The notes below the pieces were generated by a model. It worked only from the letters and a program-made list of their open reading frames with translations, had not been told where the DNA came from and did no database searches. A program made the position numbers and the translations under genes. This document shows positions 1 through 5,399 of a stretch of 9,336 nucleotides of DNA, one piece after another (position 1 is the first letter of the stretch; the number at the start of each line of letters is the position of its first letter). The stretch is from Acidobacteriota bacterium (GTDB lineage: Bacteria; Acidobacteriota; Thermoanaerobaculia; Multivoradales; JAHEKO01). Where the stretch lies: contig JAPUJD010000198.1 of the NCBI GenBank assembly GCA_027296385.1, positions 1-9,336 of the forward strand. Direction: 5' to 3'.

Positions 1-2
1 GC

Positions 3-257
3 ACAGTGGATCTCTACCTCGCAACGTCGAGCCGTGCTGGGACCTTCCTGATGCCCGATCTCGTCTATCGCGACTACGAGAGGGTCCGCCGGTTCTTCGA
101 GGCGCGAGACTTTCGCCTCGGTAGCGTCAAGTTCGAGCCCTACGAGAGCATGGCGCCGGGCATCGTGCTGCGCCAGTTCCCACTGGCCGGCCACCCCTTG
201 CGCCGGCAGGACGCGATCTCGTTGGTCGTCGTCAGCCCGCCGGCCGCGACGAGCTGA
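3..257 (+). CDS. PASTA-domain protein, C-terminal part (5' end outside window)
   Basis: The frame is open from the window edge, so the start lies upstream and only the last 84 residues are seen. They contain the last strand of one PASTA domain (VDLYLA), a short linker, then one complete PASTA domain that starts at MPDLVYRDYERVRRFF and runs through GIVLRQFPLAGHPLRR to ISLVVV. This is the usual order: a P-D-L-V start, a helix, a G-x-V-x-x-Q-x-P-x-x-G turn and a final strand. The protein ends nine residues later in a short Pro/Ala tail. PASTA domains are known to bind peptidoglycan or muropeptides, often at the end of Ser/Thr kinases. Nothing here shows whether a kinase or a membrane anchor lies upstream. 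The stop is 2 bases before the rpe start, so the two genes are probably co-transcribed and translationally coupled. The domain call is firm; the role of the whole protein is unknown. Confidence 0.85.
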   Translation, partial: TVDLYLATSSRAGTFLMPDLVYRDYERVRRFFEARDFRLGSVKFEPYESMAPGIVLRQFPLAGHPLRRQDAISLVVVSPPAATS

Positions 258-259
258 GA

Positions 260-922
260 ATGAAGATCGCACCCTCGATCCTGGCGGCCGATTTGGCCGA
301 TCTCGTGTCGGCCTTGGCCGTTTGCGAGCAAGGCGGAGCCGACCTGGTACACGTTGACGTGATGGACGGGCATTTCGTACCCAACCTCACCTTCGGTCCT
401 CCCATGGTTCAGGCTCTGGCCCGCCGGACGAGCCTGCCCCTCGACATCCACCTCATGGTGTCGAACCCGGAGAGCCTCTTAGATGAGTACCTTGCGGCGG
501 ACCCGGCGATGGTCTCAGTGCATTGGGAGGCGAGCGTCCACGTCGATCGACTGCTGACTCGTATTCGTGACGGAGGGGCTCAGGCGGGAGTGGTGCTCAA
601 TCCTGCGACGCCGATCGCCGTGCTGGCAGAGATCTTGCCTGTTCTCGATTTCGTGTTGTTGATGTCAGTCAATCCCGGTTTTGCCGGTCAGCCCTTCGTG
701 CCCTATGTTCTGGACAAGGTCGAGCGGTTGAAACGCCTGATCGCAGAGCGCAGATTGGCCGTCGCGGTCGAACTCGATGGGGGCGTCTCCATCGAGAACA
801 TCGCCCGGGTCGCGGCGGCTGGAGTGGACATTTCGGTGGCGGGCTCTGCGATCTACTCAGCCGCAGATCCGGTGGCCACTATCGGCGAGTTGAGAAGGCT
901 CGCGCAGGAGGATTTGGTTTGA
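260..922 (+). CDS. rpe: Ribulose-phosphate 3-epimerase
   Basis: This 220-residue protein interconverts D-ribulose 5-phosphate and D-xylulose 5-phosphate in the cytoplasmic pentose phosphate pathway, or in the Calvin cycle where present. It has the full set of family motifs of a metal-dependent TIM barrel: APSILAAD at residues 4-11, HVDVMDGHFVPNLTFGP at 31-47, DIHLMV at 62-67, LMSVNPGFAGQPF at 134-146, ELDGGV at 171-176 and AGSAIY near the C-terminus. By family knowledge the metal ligands are His31, Asp33, His64 and Asp173, with Asp33 and Asp173 acting as the acid/base pair; all are present. The length is typical. The start is fixed by the APSILAAD N-terminus. No strong ribosome site precedes it, but the upstream stop is 2 bases away, so coupling is likely. 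Its 3' end overlaps the TTG start of the bamD-like gene, tying a metabolic enzyme to an envelope operon. Confidence 0.97.
   Translation: MKIAPSILAADLADLVSALAVCEQGGADLVHVDVMDGHFVPNLTFGPPMVQALARRTSLPLDIHLMVSNPESLLDEYLAADPAMVSVHWEASVHVDRLLTRIRDGGAQAGVVLNPATPIAVLAEILPVLDFVLLMSVNPGFAGQPFVPYVLDKVERLKRLIAERRLAVAVELDGGVSIENIARVAAAGVDISVAGSAIYSAADPVATIGELRRLAQEDLV
906..911 (+). promoter_or_regulatory. Shine-Dalgarno site deciding the TTG start of bamD
   Basis: AGGAGG lies inside the last codons of rpe, 7 bases before TTG at 919-921. No ATG or GTG in the right frame is as well placed, and the leader with its lipobox Cys follows directly. The site therefore supports a rare TTG start that overlaps the rpe stop codon at 920-922. 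Confidence 0.75.
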
Positions 923-1731
923 GAAGTCTGACCCGCTCACCGCACGCCAGGCGCGTCGCCTGGCTCGTGTGCTGCAGCTTCTGGATCGCCTGCGGCGAAG
1001 TGGCCGAAGATCCCATCCTCCGGCTGTCGTCCGAGGAGGCTTTCGCCAAGGGCAAGGAGCTGATGGCGGTCGAGAAGTACGCCCTGGCACGCGAGCACTT
1101 CGCTCACGCGTTCCAGACGGCTCCGAATTCCGAGGTCGGTCGCGATTCGTTGCTGCTGCAGGCCGATGCCTACTACCTGAACGGCGGCGAGACCAACTTG
1201 ATCCGCGCCGAGAGCAAGTACCGGGACTTCCGCAACCGATACCCGACGAGCGAGAAAGGGGCCTACGTCCAGTTCCAGATCGCGGGCAGTCTCGAGCAAC
1301 GTCGACGCAAGCCGGACCGCGATCAGAGCGAGACGATCAAGGCGATCGCTGCCTACGAGGAACTGCTGACGCTCTATCCCACCAGCGAGTTCTCGAGCGA
1401 GGCCGAGAGCGGAATTGCGCGTTTGCGCGTGACTCTGGCGGAGCACGTGTACCTGGTCGCCAGGTACCAGTTCCGGCGCGGGCTCGTGCCGGCGTCGGTC
1501 AACCGCCTGGAGAGCCTGGTGGACGAGTATCCAGACTATCCGGAGCTCGACAAGGTGCTGTGCATGCTCGGGCGCGGGTGGCAGCGCCTCGAGCAGACCG
1601 AAAAGGCGGCGGCAACGTTTGCACGCTTGCGTAGCGAGTACCCTGGCAGTGAGCCTTGCCGAGGGGTCAAAGAGCTGACGGTCGAAGAGGCGCCGGTCGA
1701 AGAGAAGCCAGCCGAGGAGGAGACAGCCTGA
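919..1731 (+). CDS. bamD: BamD-like outer membrane assembly lipoprotein (TPR)
   Basis: In the BAM complex, BamD is a periplasmic lipoprotein on the inner face of the outer membrane that helps BamA fold outer membrane proteins. This 270-residue protein has a basic, hydrophobic leader ending in FWIAC, giving a lipidated Cys25. The lipobox is slightly unusual, with Trp at -3. The body consists of TPR-like helical pairs from about residue 38 to 245, with recurring YP[TDG]SE-type turns (YPTSEKGAY, YPTSEFSSEAE, YPGSEPC). The segment LAEHVYLVARYQFRRG at 173-188 is very like the BamD core. A run of Glu/Pro/Val follows at 254-270 with a short internal DNA repeat. The start is TTG at 919, backed by AGGAGG at 906-911 with a 7-base spacer and by overlap with the rpe stop (TTGA). 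The acidic tail is longer than in E. coli BamD (245 residues). Confidence in the family is high; membership of a BAM complex is inferred. Confidence 0.9.
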   Translation: MRSLTRSPHARRVAWLVCCSFWIACGEVAEDPILRLSSEEAFAKGKELMAVEKYALAREHFAHAFQTAPNSEVGRDSLLLQADAYYLNGGETNLIRAESKYRDFRNRYPTSEKGAYVQFQIAGSLEQRRRKPDRDQSETIKAIAAYEELLTLYPTSEFSSEAESGIARLRVTLAEHVYLVARYQFRRGLVPASVNRLESLVDEYPDYPELDKVLCMLGRGWQRLEQTEKAAATFARLRSEYPGSEPCRGVKELTVEEAPVEEKPAEEETA

Positions 1732-2528
1732 TGCTTCGCGCGGCTCTCGTTTGCCTGGCCGTCGGGCTGGTGGGCTGTACGACCGTCGGCACACCACGCG
1801 CGACGAAGGATGCCACTCCCGCTCAGGATGACCCGGTCGCGACCACCACGGCCGCGCGTTTGGCCGAGCTTCAGCGCCAGGCGGCCATGGCACAGGCGGA
1901 GATCAGGTTGTTGCGCCAGAGCCTCGCCGCCCTTCAGGTAGAGGTCGAGCACATGGCGGCTGCGGCTGATGGGGTGCCGCCGCCAGTCACATCCTTCGAG
2001 CCGTCGGCGCCAAGCGCGAGCACCTTCGAGTCCAGCGAGCTCGAGCCGGTCCGAGTGGAGCCGCCGCCGGCGCCGACGGTGATCGAGCCCGAGGTGGTCG
2101 CCGTTGCGCCCCCGACTGCGGCCCCCACCGCCAGCGCGCGGGTCACCCTGGCGGGGCAGTCGATCTACGACCGGGGCTACACCCTTTACCATCAGGGTCG
2201 CTTCATCGACGCAGAGAGCAGCTTCCAGCGTTTCCTGCAGGCGCACTCCGATACTGAGCTGGCCGACAATGCTCAGTTCTGGATCGGTGAGAGCCGCTTC
2301 GCGCGCAGCGACTTCATGGGCGCGCTCCTCGCCTTCCAGGAGGTGCTGGACCGGTTCCCGAGCGGCAACAAGACGGCCGACACCCTGCTCAAGGTGGGTG
2401 ACTGCCTGGTGCGCCTCGACAACGCTGGGGGTGCCGAGCAGCGCTACCACGAAGTCCTGCGGCGCTTCCCCGGTTCGGCTGCGGCAGTGATGGCGGAGGA
2501 GCGCCTGGGTCGGTCGAGCGGGGAATAG
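1731..2528 (+). CDS. cpoB: CpoB/YbgF-like periplasmic TPR lipoprotein
   Basis: In proteobacteria CpoB (YbgF) is a periplasmic Tol-Pal partner that coordinates peptidoglycan synthesis with outer membrane constriction. This 265-residue protein begins with a short leader and the lipobox LVGC, so Cys16 is probably lipidated; E. coli CpoB is soluble. Residues about 38-80 form an Ala/Leu/Gln-rich coiled coil, the trimerisation region in the family. A Pro/Ala/Glu linker covers about 82-140. The C-terminal TPR domain at about 143-262 has three repeats with the classic YbgF phrases YDRGYTLYHQGRFIDAESSF, DNAQFWIGESRF and ADTLLKVGDCL. The start at ATG 1731 shares one base with the bamD stop (TGATG) and follows a purine-rich GAGGAGGAGA at 1714-1723. 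Unlike E. coli, it sits beside bamD and not beside tol-pal. Its identity as a YbgF-type TPR protein is strong; a Tol-linked function is inference. Confidence 0.88.
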   Translation: MLRAALVCLAVGLVGCTTVGTPRATKDATPAQDDPVATTTAARLAELQRQAAMAQAEIRLLRQSLAALQVEVEHMAAAADGVPPPVTSFEPSAPSASTFESSELEPVRVEPPPAPTVIEPEVVAVAPPTAAPTASARVTLAGQSIYDRGYTLYHQGRFIDAESSFQRFLQAHSDTELADNAQFWIGESRFARSDFMGALLAFQEVLDRFPSGNKTADTLLKVGDCLVRLDNAGGAEQRYHEVLRRFPGSAAAVMAEERLGRSSGE

Positions 2529-2584
2529 TTCAAGCTCTACTTGAGAGAAGATAGCGTAAAGGGCGGCATCGCTGAGGTTGGGTT

Positions 2585-2620
2585 GTACCTTGCGTTCCTC
2601 GAACGTGCTGTAGTACCTTG
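2585..2620 (+). repeat. Pair of 8-bp direct repeats upstream of the LysM gene
   Basis: GTACCTTG occurs at 2585-2592 and again at 2613-2620, 28 bases apart start to start, within the 98-base gap between the cpoB-like gene and the LysM gene. The second copy ends 6 bases before the ATG at 2627. The gap has no good -35/-10 pair and no strong ribosome site, so the repeats are the clearest structure in it. They could be a protein-binding site or chance; this is what is seen, with no known family match. Confidence 0.35.
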
Positions 2621-2626
2621 GCTGAC

Positions 2627-3787
2627 ATGAAGTGTCGAGTGGTGTTCCTTGCCGTCTCAGTTGGACTGGCGGTGGTGGCTTCTGGGGTCTTGGCCGCACA
2701 GCCGCCACGCGACCTCCACCAGGTTGGGGATCACTGGACGGCCTGGGATCCGCCGTCGAGCTTTGAGCCCGGTGCGGACGTATACACCATCGCTCGCGGC
2801 GATACGCTGTGGGATCTGGCAGCGCGCTTCTACGGTGACCCCTATCTCTGGCCGCAGCTCTGGGAGCGCAATCAGTACATCCAAGATGCCCATTGGATCT
2901 ACCCCGGCGATCCGCTCGTCGTCGGTTTCGAGGTGACGCCTCTCGATACTCTGACCGACCTGCAAGATCTGCAAGACGAGACGCTGGAAGAAGAAGACAG
3001 GGATGGCTTCGACCGTTCGGTCAGTGCTCCCCAAGTTCTGGGCTCTGAGTCCGATCTCTATTGCTCGGGCTACGTCGCAGCCGAGAATCGGAGATTTCCG
3101 CGGCAGATCATCGGTTCTGAGTTCCAGTTCCTGGGCCCGACACTGACGCTGGCGCGCCATCTCCGGCGCACGGGCGAGACCCTCGAGGCTCCGACCGCCA
3201 AGGTCGGTTTGACGACCGGCGACATCGTTTACGTCGACGGCGGGCAGGCCGAAGGTCTGCTGCCGGGGACCACCTACATGGCCGTCGAGAGCGGAGACTT
3301 GGTGGACCACCCCGCCACTGGCCAGAGGATGGGCCGTTTCTACAGATTCCTCGGGCGCGTACGGATCCTCTCGGTGCAGGAGGACACCGCCATCGCCGAG
3401 GTCTCTTCGAGCTGTGCCCCGATTCTCATCGGGGGGTGGCTGGAGCCCTTCGTGGCTCAACCCATTCCCTTGCGCCGGCGCACGCCGATGCGCGGGGTCA
3501 ACGATCCCGTCTCACGCTCGGCGCTCGACGGCGCTGCCACTATCATCTTGGGTCAAGACGGCGTGATTTCTCTCGGACAGCACAGCGTCGTTCACATCGA
3601 CAGGGGCGAGAGCGATGATCTCATCCCCGGCGACCTCTTCACGATATATCGCCTGGGGCCCGAAGGGGTGCCGCCCATGGTGCTGGGCGAGCTGGCGGTC
3701 TTGGCGGTCCACGAACGCTCGGCGGTGGCGCGAATCCTCGAGGCGCGTTACACGGTGTACGTGGGCGATATCCTCGATCCGAAGTAG
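2627..3787 (+). CDS. Secreted LysM-domain protein with duplicated C-terminal module
   Basis: LysM domains bind the glycan of peptidoglycan. This 386-residue protein starts with a signal peptide (hydrophobic residues about 5-22, likely cleavage after GVLA at 23), then one LysM domain at about 52-100: YTIARGDTLWDLAARFYGDP, LWPQLWERN and WIYPGDPLVV. An acidic linker (about 104-130) follows. The C-terminal half carries two related modules, about 198-275 and 318-385. Both run hydrophobic-D-x-G, then L-x-PG, then L-G, a V/A-rich strand pair and finally a G-x-x-[LV]-x-P end. Two Cys (146 and 263) in the exported part could pair. ATG 2627 is chosen over TTG 2618 because it gives a clean signal peptide; no strong Shine-Dalgarno is visible for either. 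It has its own intergenic gaps, so it is probably a separate transcript. Envelope localisation is well supported; the function of the C-terminal modules is not recognised. Confidence 0.88.
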   Translation: MKCRVVFLAVSVGLAVVASGVLAAQPPRDLHQVGDHWTAWDPPSSFEPGADVYTIARGDTLWDLAARFYGDPYLWPQLWERNQYIQDAHWIYPGDPLVVGFEVTPLDTLTDLQDLQDETLEEEDRDGFDRSVSAPQVLGSESDLYCSGYVAAENRRFPRQIIGSEFQFLGPTLTLARHLRRTGETLEAPTAKVGLTTGDIVYVDGGQAEGLLPGTTYMAVESGDLVDHPATGQRMGRFYRFLGRVRILSVQEDTAIAEVSSSCAPILIGGWLEPFVAQPIPLRRRTPMRGVNDPVSRSALDGAATIILGQDGVISLGQHSVVHIDRGESDDLIPGDLFTIYRLGPEGVPPMVLGELAVLAVHERSAVARILEARYTVYVGDILDPK

Positions 3788-3911
3788 TCGGGCAGCTGTT
3801 GCCCCGCCTCGACGATACGATGCAATCGCCTACACGGCGGCGCCGCGCTACGCCAGGCCGGCGCTCGTAACCGGACCCACGAGGGTCTCTCCGCCGGCCC
3901 CGGAGGTGAGA

Positions 3912-3939
3912 AGCGTTGCCCAAAGGGCTTCCAGCGTTG
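3912..3939 (+). repeat. Direct repeats phased by 21 bp before the Fis-like gene
   Basis: AGCGTTG is found at 3912-3918 and 3933-3939. The copies are 21 bases apart, about two helical turns, so a protein bound to both would sit on one face of the DNA. The second copy ends 3 bases before a possible -10 element (TATGGT, 3943-3948). This could be an operator for the downstream HTH gene. Seven-base repeats can also arise by chance in GC-rich DNA. Confidence 0.35.
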
Positions 3940-3942
3940 TGG

Positions 3943-3948
3943 TATGGT
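3943..3948 (+). promoter_or_regulatory. Possible -10 element for the Fis-like gene
   Basis: TATGGT stands out in an otherwise GC-rich gap of 192 bases (3788-3979) that holds no gene I can support. It would start transcription near 3955, leaving a leader of about 25 bases that contains the ribosome site GGAGAGGA. No matching -35 element is seen at the normal 16-18 base spacing (TTGCCC at 3916 is 21 bases away), so an activator would be needed or the call is wrong. Confidence 0.3.
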
Positions 3949-3979
3949 GTCGTCCTTCCAGATCGGAGAGGACGCGGGG

Positions 3980-4234
3980 ATGAGGAAGGACCTGAACGGC
4001 GAGCTACGGGCACTCGTTGGTGAGCTGGTGGATCAGGGACTGACCCTCGGGCAGGCCCGTCGCGAGTTTGAGCGCGAGTTCATCGTTGCCGCGCTACGGT
4101 GCCATCAGGGCAACCTGGGCGGCTCGGCCAAGAGCTTGGGCATCCACCGAAACACCCTGCGCAACAAGGTCGGCAATCTCGGTATCGTGGCCGAGGACTA
4201 CAATCCCAGTCGCCGATCTGGTGCCCGGCGCTAG
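3980..4234 (+). CDS. Small stand-alone Fis-family HTH protein
   Basis: This 84-residue protein is built almost entirely of the Fis-type DNA-binding domain (HTH_8). An N-terminal helix (about 6-20) is followed by EFEREFIVAALRCHQGN, then the helix-turn-helix GGSAKSLGIHRNTLRNKV at about 47-64, with the family's G-x-H-R-x-T-L-x-x-K recognition helix. Such domains usually sit at the end of NtrC-type activators; here there is no receiver or AAA+ domain, so this is an orphan, as E. coli Fis (98 residues) is. The start at 3980 is chosen because GGAGAGGA (3965-3972) lies 7 bases upstream; a start at 3944 would overlap the possible -10 element and lacks such a site. The tail is basic (SRRSGARR). It probably binds DNA as a dimer and may regulate itself or neighbours, but its targets are unknown. 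Domain identity is strong. Confidence 0.87.
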   Translation: MRKDLNGELRALVGELVDQGLTLGQARREFEREFIVAALRCHQGNLGGSAKSLGIHRNTLRNKVGNLGIVAEDYNPSRRSGARR

Positions 4235-4292
4235 CAGCCAGCGGCAGAAGTCTGAGGGGGCGCGCGTCATGGGTAACCCCTTGACGCCCGAC

Positions 4293-4315
4293 GGGTCGCG
4301 CTCGCAACGCGACCC
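4293..4315 (+). terminator. Strong GC-rich hairpin after the Fis-like gene
   Basis: GGGTCGCG (4293-4300) and CGCGACCC (4308-4315) form a perfect 8-bp stem with a 7-base loop, 58 bases after the stop of the HTH gene and before the promoter of the transglycosylase. No T-run follows, so it is not a textbook Rho-independent terminator. It could block RNA decay, help Rho-type termination or be a leader structure. An upstream CCCG at 4287-4290 could pair with the left arm (CCCGACGGG) and compete with this stem. Confidence 0.45.
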
Positions 4316-4365
4316 CGCAGACTTGCGCCAAACTACCCCGCAAGAGTCGCTTGACTCGCCGCTGT

Positions 4366-4373
4366 GGTATACT
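4366..4373 (+). promoter_or_regulatory. Extended -10 promoter for the lytic transglycosylase
   Basis: TATACT at 4368-4373 matches 5 of 6 bases of the sigma70 -10 consensus and is preceded by TG at the extended -10 position (TGGTATACT). A TTGACT at 4351-4356 lies only 11 bases upstream, too close for a normal -35, so the extended -10 would have to carry recognition. Transcription would begin near 4380, giving a leader of about 70 bases with a small stem (GACCG/CGGTC, 4385-4399) at its 5' end. A 5-bp inverted repeat (GAGTC/GACTC, 4344-4357) overlaps the upstream side and could be an operator. Confidence 0.5.
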
Positions 4374-4450
4374 GCACATCCTTAGACCGGTTCTCGGTCG
4401 TTTGTTGTCTCTTCACTACCAAGCAGACAGAGGGAACTCTGGAGCAACCT

Positions 4451-5179
4451 ATGCGAAAGGTACACAACAGGCGTGTATCGCAGGTGGCCTGGGCCATGCT
4501 GCTGTTTCTCGTCGTGGCGTTCGACTCGCCGCCGTCGATGCCGTCGATTCCAACGGATCGTCCGGCACCACCTACGAGAGCCGAGATCGAGGCCCTGACC
4601 GAGCTCTCCGAGTGGGTCCTGGGCGGCTCGTCGGCGCCCAGCTTCCGGGCCTTCAGCCAGCGCAGCCTGCGGTCGACCTTGGAAGAGAAGCCGATGGGTT
4701 TCGAGCTCTTTCGCGGCTACCACGGGGAGGAGGCTCAGCAGCAGCTTCTCGCCGGCCGACCCTTCGGCGACTTGATCACCGCCACCTCGAGGCGCTACGG
4801 GCTGGATCCATTGCTCGTGCTCGCTATGGTCGAGGCAGAGTCGAGCTTTGATCCCAACGCGATCTCGGTCGTGGGGGCCGTTGGATTGATGCAGGTCATG
4901 CCGTCGACGGCAGCGCTCTACACCGCGGACGACCCTTTCGACCCGACAGTCAACCTGGACGTCGGTGTTCGCTATATGCGGGCGCTGCTCAAACAGTTCG
5001 ACGGCGACAGCGCCCTCGCTCTGGCGGCGTACAACGCGGGCCCTGGCAACGTGCTGCGCTACGAAGGCGTACCCCCGTTTCGTGAGACCCGCAGGTATGT
5101 CGAGCGGGTGATGGCTCGGTACGTCGACTTCCACCAGAGCATCTGGCAGGAGTCGCTCGACCGCGACTGGTTTCTCTAG
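4451..5179 (+). CDS. Lytic transglycosylase (SLT domain), exported
   Basis: Lytic transglycosylases cleave the MurNAc-GlcNAc bond of peptidoglycan and leave a 1,6-anhydro end. This 242-residue protein begins with a basic segment and a hydrophobic stretch (about 12-24) that acts as signal peptide or membrane anchor. A variable region of about 85 residues follows, then the SLT catalytic domain at about 105-230. Its motifs are intact: MVEAESSFDPNAIS with catalytic Glu130, GAVGLMQVMPSTA at 142-154, NLDVGVRYMRALL at 168-180, ALAAYNAGPGNV at 190-201 and ETRRYVERV at 212-220. The start at 4451 has GGAG at 4441-4444, 6 bases upstream; an earlier in-frame start at 4364 would overlap the promoter. The gene has its own extended -10 promoter and a leader of about 70 bases. 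It converges with tatA, 12 bases apart. The family is certain; which wall process it serves is not shown. Confidence 0.95.
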   Translation: MRKVHNRRVSQVAWAMLLFLVVAFDSPPSMPSIPTDRPAPPTRAEIEALTELSEWVLGGSSAPSFRAFSQRSLRSTLEEKPMGFELFRGYHGEEAQQQLLAGRPFGDLITATSRRYGLDPLLVLAMVEAESSFDPNAISVVGAVGLMQVMPSTAALYTADDPFDPTVNLDVGVRYMRALLKQFDGDSALALAAYNAGPGNVLRYEGVPPFRETRRYVERVMARYVDFHQSIWQESLDRDWFL

Positions 5180-5191
5180 CTGCTCGTCGGC

Positions 5192-5359
5192 TCAGGCGTC
5201 GTCGTCAGAGCCCTCGCCACTGTCGCTGCCCTTGATGCTCTTGCGGAAGTTCTTGATGCCCTCACCGAGTCCGCGCCCTAGTTGCGGCAATTTGGCGGCG
5301 CCGAAGAGTACGAGCACAATCAGGAAGATGACGAGCAGTTCCTGGAATCCGAACGACAT
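5192..5359 (-). CDS. tatA: Sec-independent (Tat) translocase subunit TatA/E, very short
   Basis: TatA oligomers form the transport pore of the twin-arginine system, which moves folded proteins across the inner membrane with TatC. This protein is only 55 residues. It has the short periplasmic N-terminus MSFGFQE, one transmembrane helix (LLVIFLIVLVLFG, residues 8-20), the hinge FGAAKLPQLGRG with its invariant Phe-Gly at 19-20, the amphipathic helix LGEGIKNFRKSIKG at 31-44, and an acidic end (GSDDDA). The canonical hinge is FGPKKLPELG, so the match is close, with Ala-Ala for Pro-Lys. GGAGG lies 9 bases upstream of the ATG. The cytoplasmic tail is at the short end for the family. It follows the kinase gene by 40 bases on the same strand and is probably co-transcribed with it. 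No TatC is in the window, so the partner must be elsewhere. Confidence 0.93.
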   Translation of the reverse strand: MSFGFQELLVIFLIVLVLFGAAKLPQLGRGLGEGIKNFRKSIKGSDSGEGSDDDA

Positions 5360-5399
5360 AGAGTTTGGCCTCCGACGATCAGTCTAGCAGAGCCGGTCG

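Noticed and set aside
937..1893. Long open frame on the minus strand (318 codons) opposite the bamD-like gene
   Set aside because: It is antisense to a clear lipoprotein gene, is rich in Arg/Ala/Pro/Leu as GC-rich shadows are, has no recognisable motif and spans the bamD-cpoB junction.
2530..2544. TCAAG-CTCTA-CTTGA hairpin right after the cpoB-like stop
   Set aside because: The stem is only five weak pairs and lacks a T-run, so I do not call it a terminator.
1536..2708. Open frame of 390 codons on the minus strand opposite the cpoB-like gene
   Set aside because: It covers the coding strand of an evident YbgF-type protein and the start of the LysM gene, with low-complexity Arg/Gly composition and no domain.
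3788..3979. Possible small gene in the gap between the LysM and HTH genes
   Set aside because: Open frames crossing the gap continue from shadows of the LysM gene and have no ribosome site or protein-like composition.
4351..4373. TTGACT and TATACT as a -35/-10 pair
   Set aside because: The spacer is only 11 bases, too short for a sigma70 promoter; I kept the extended -10 reading alone.
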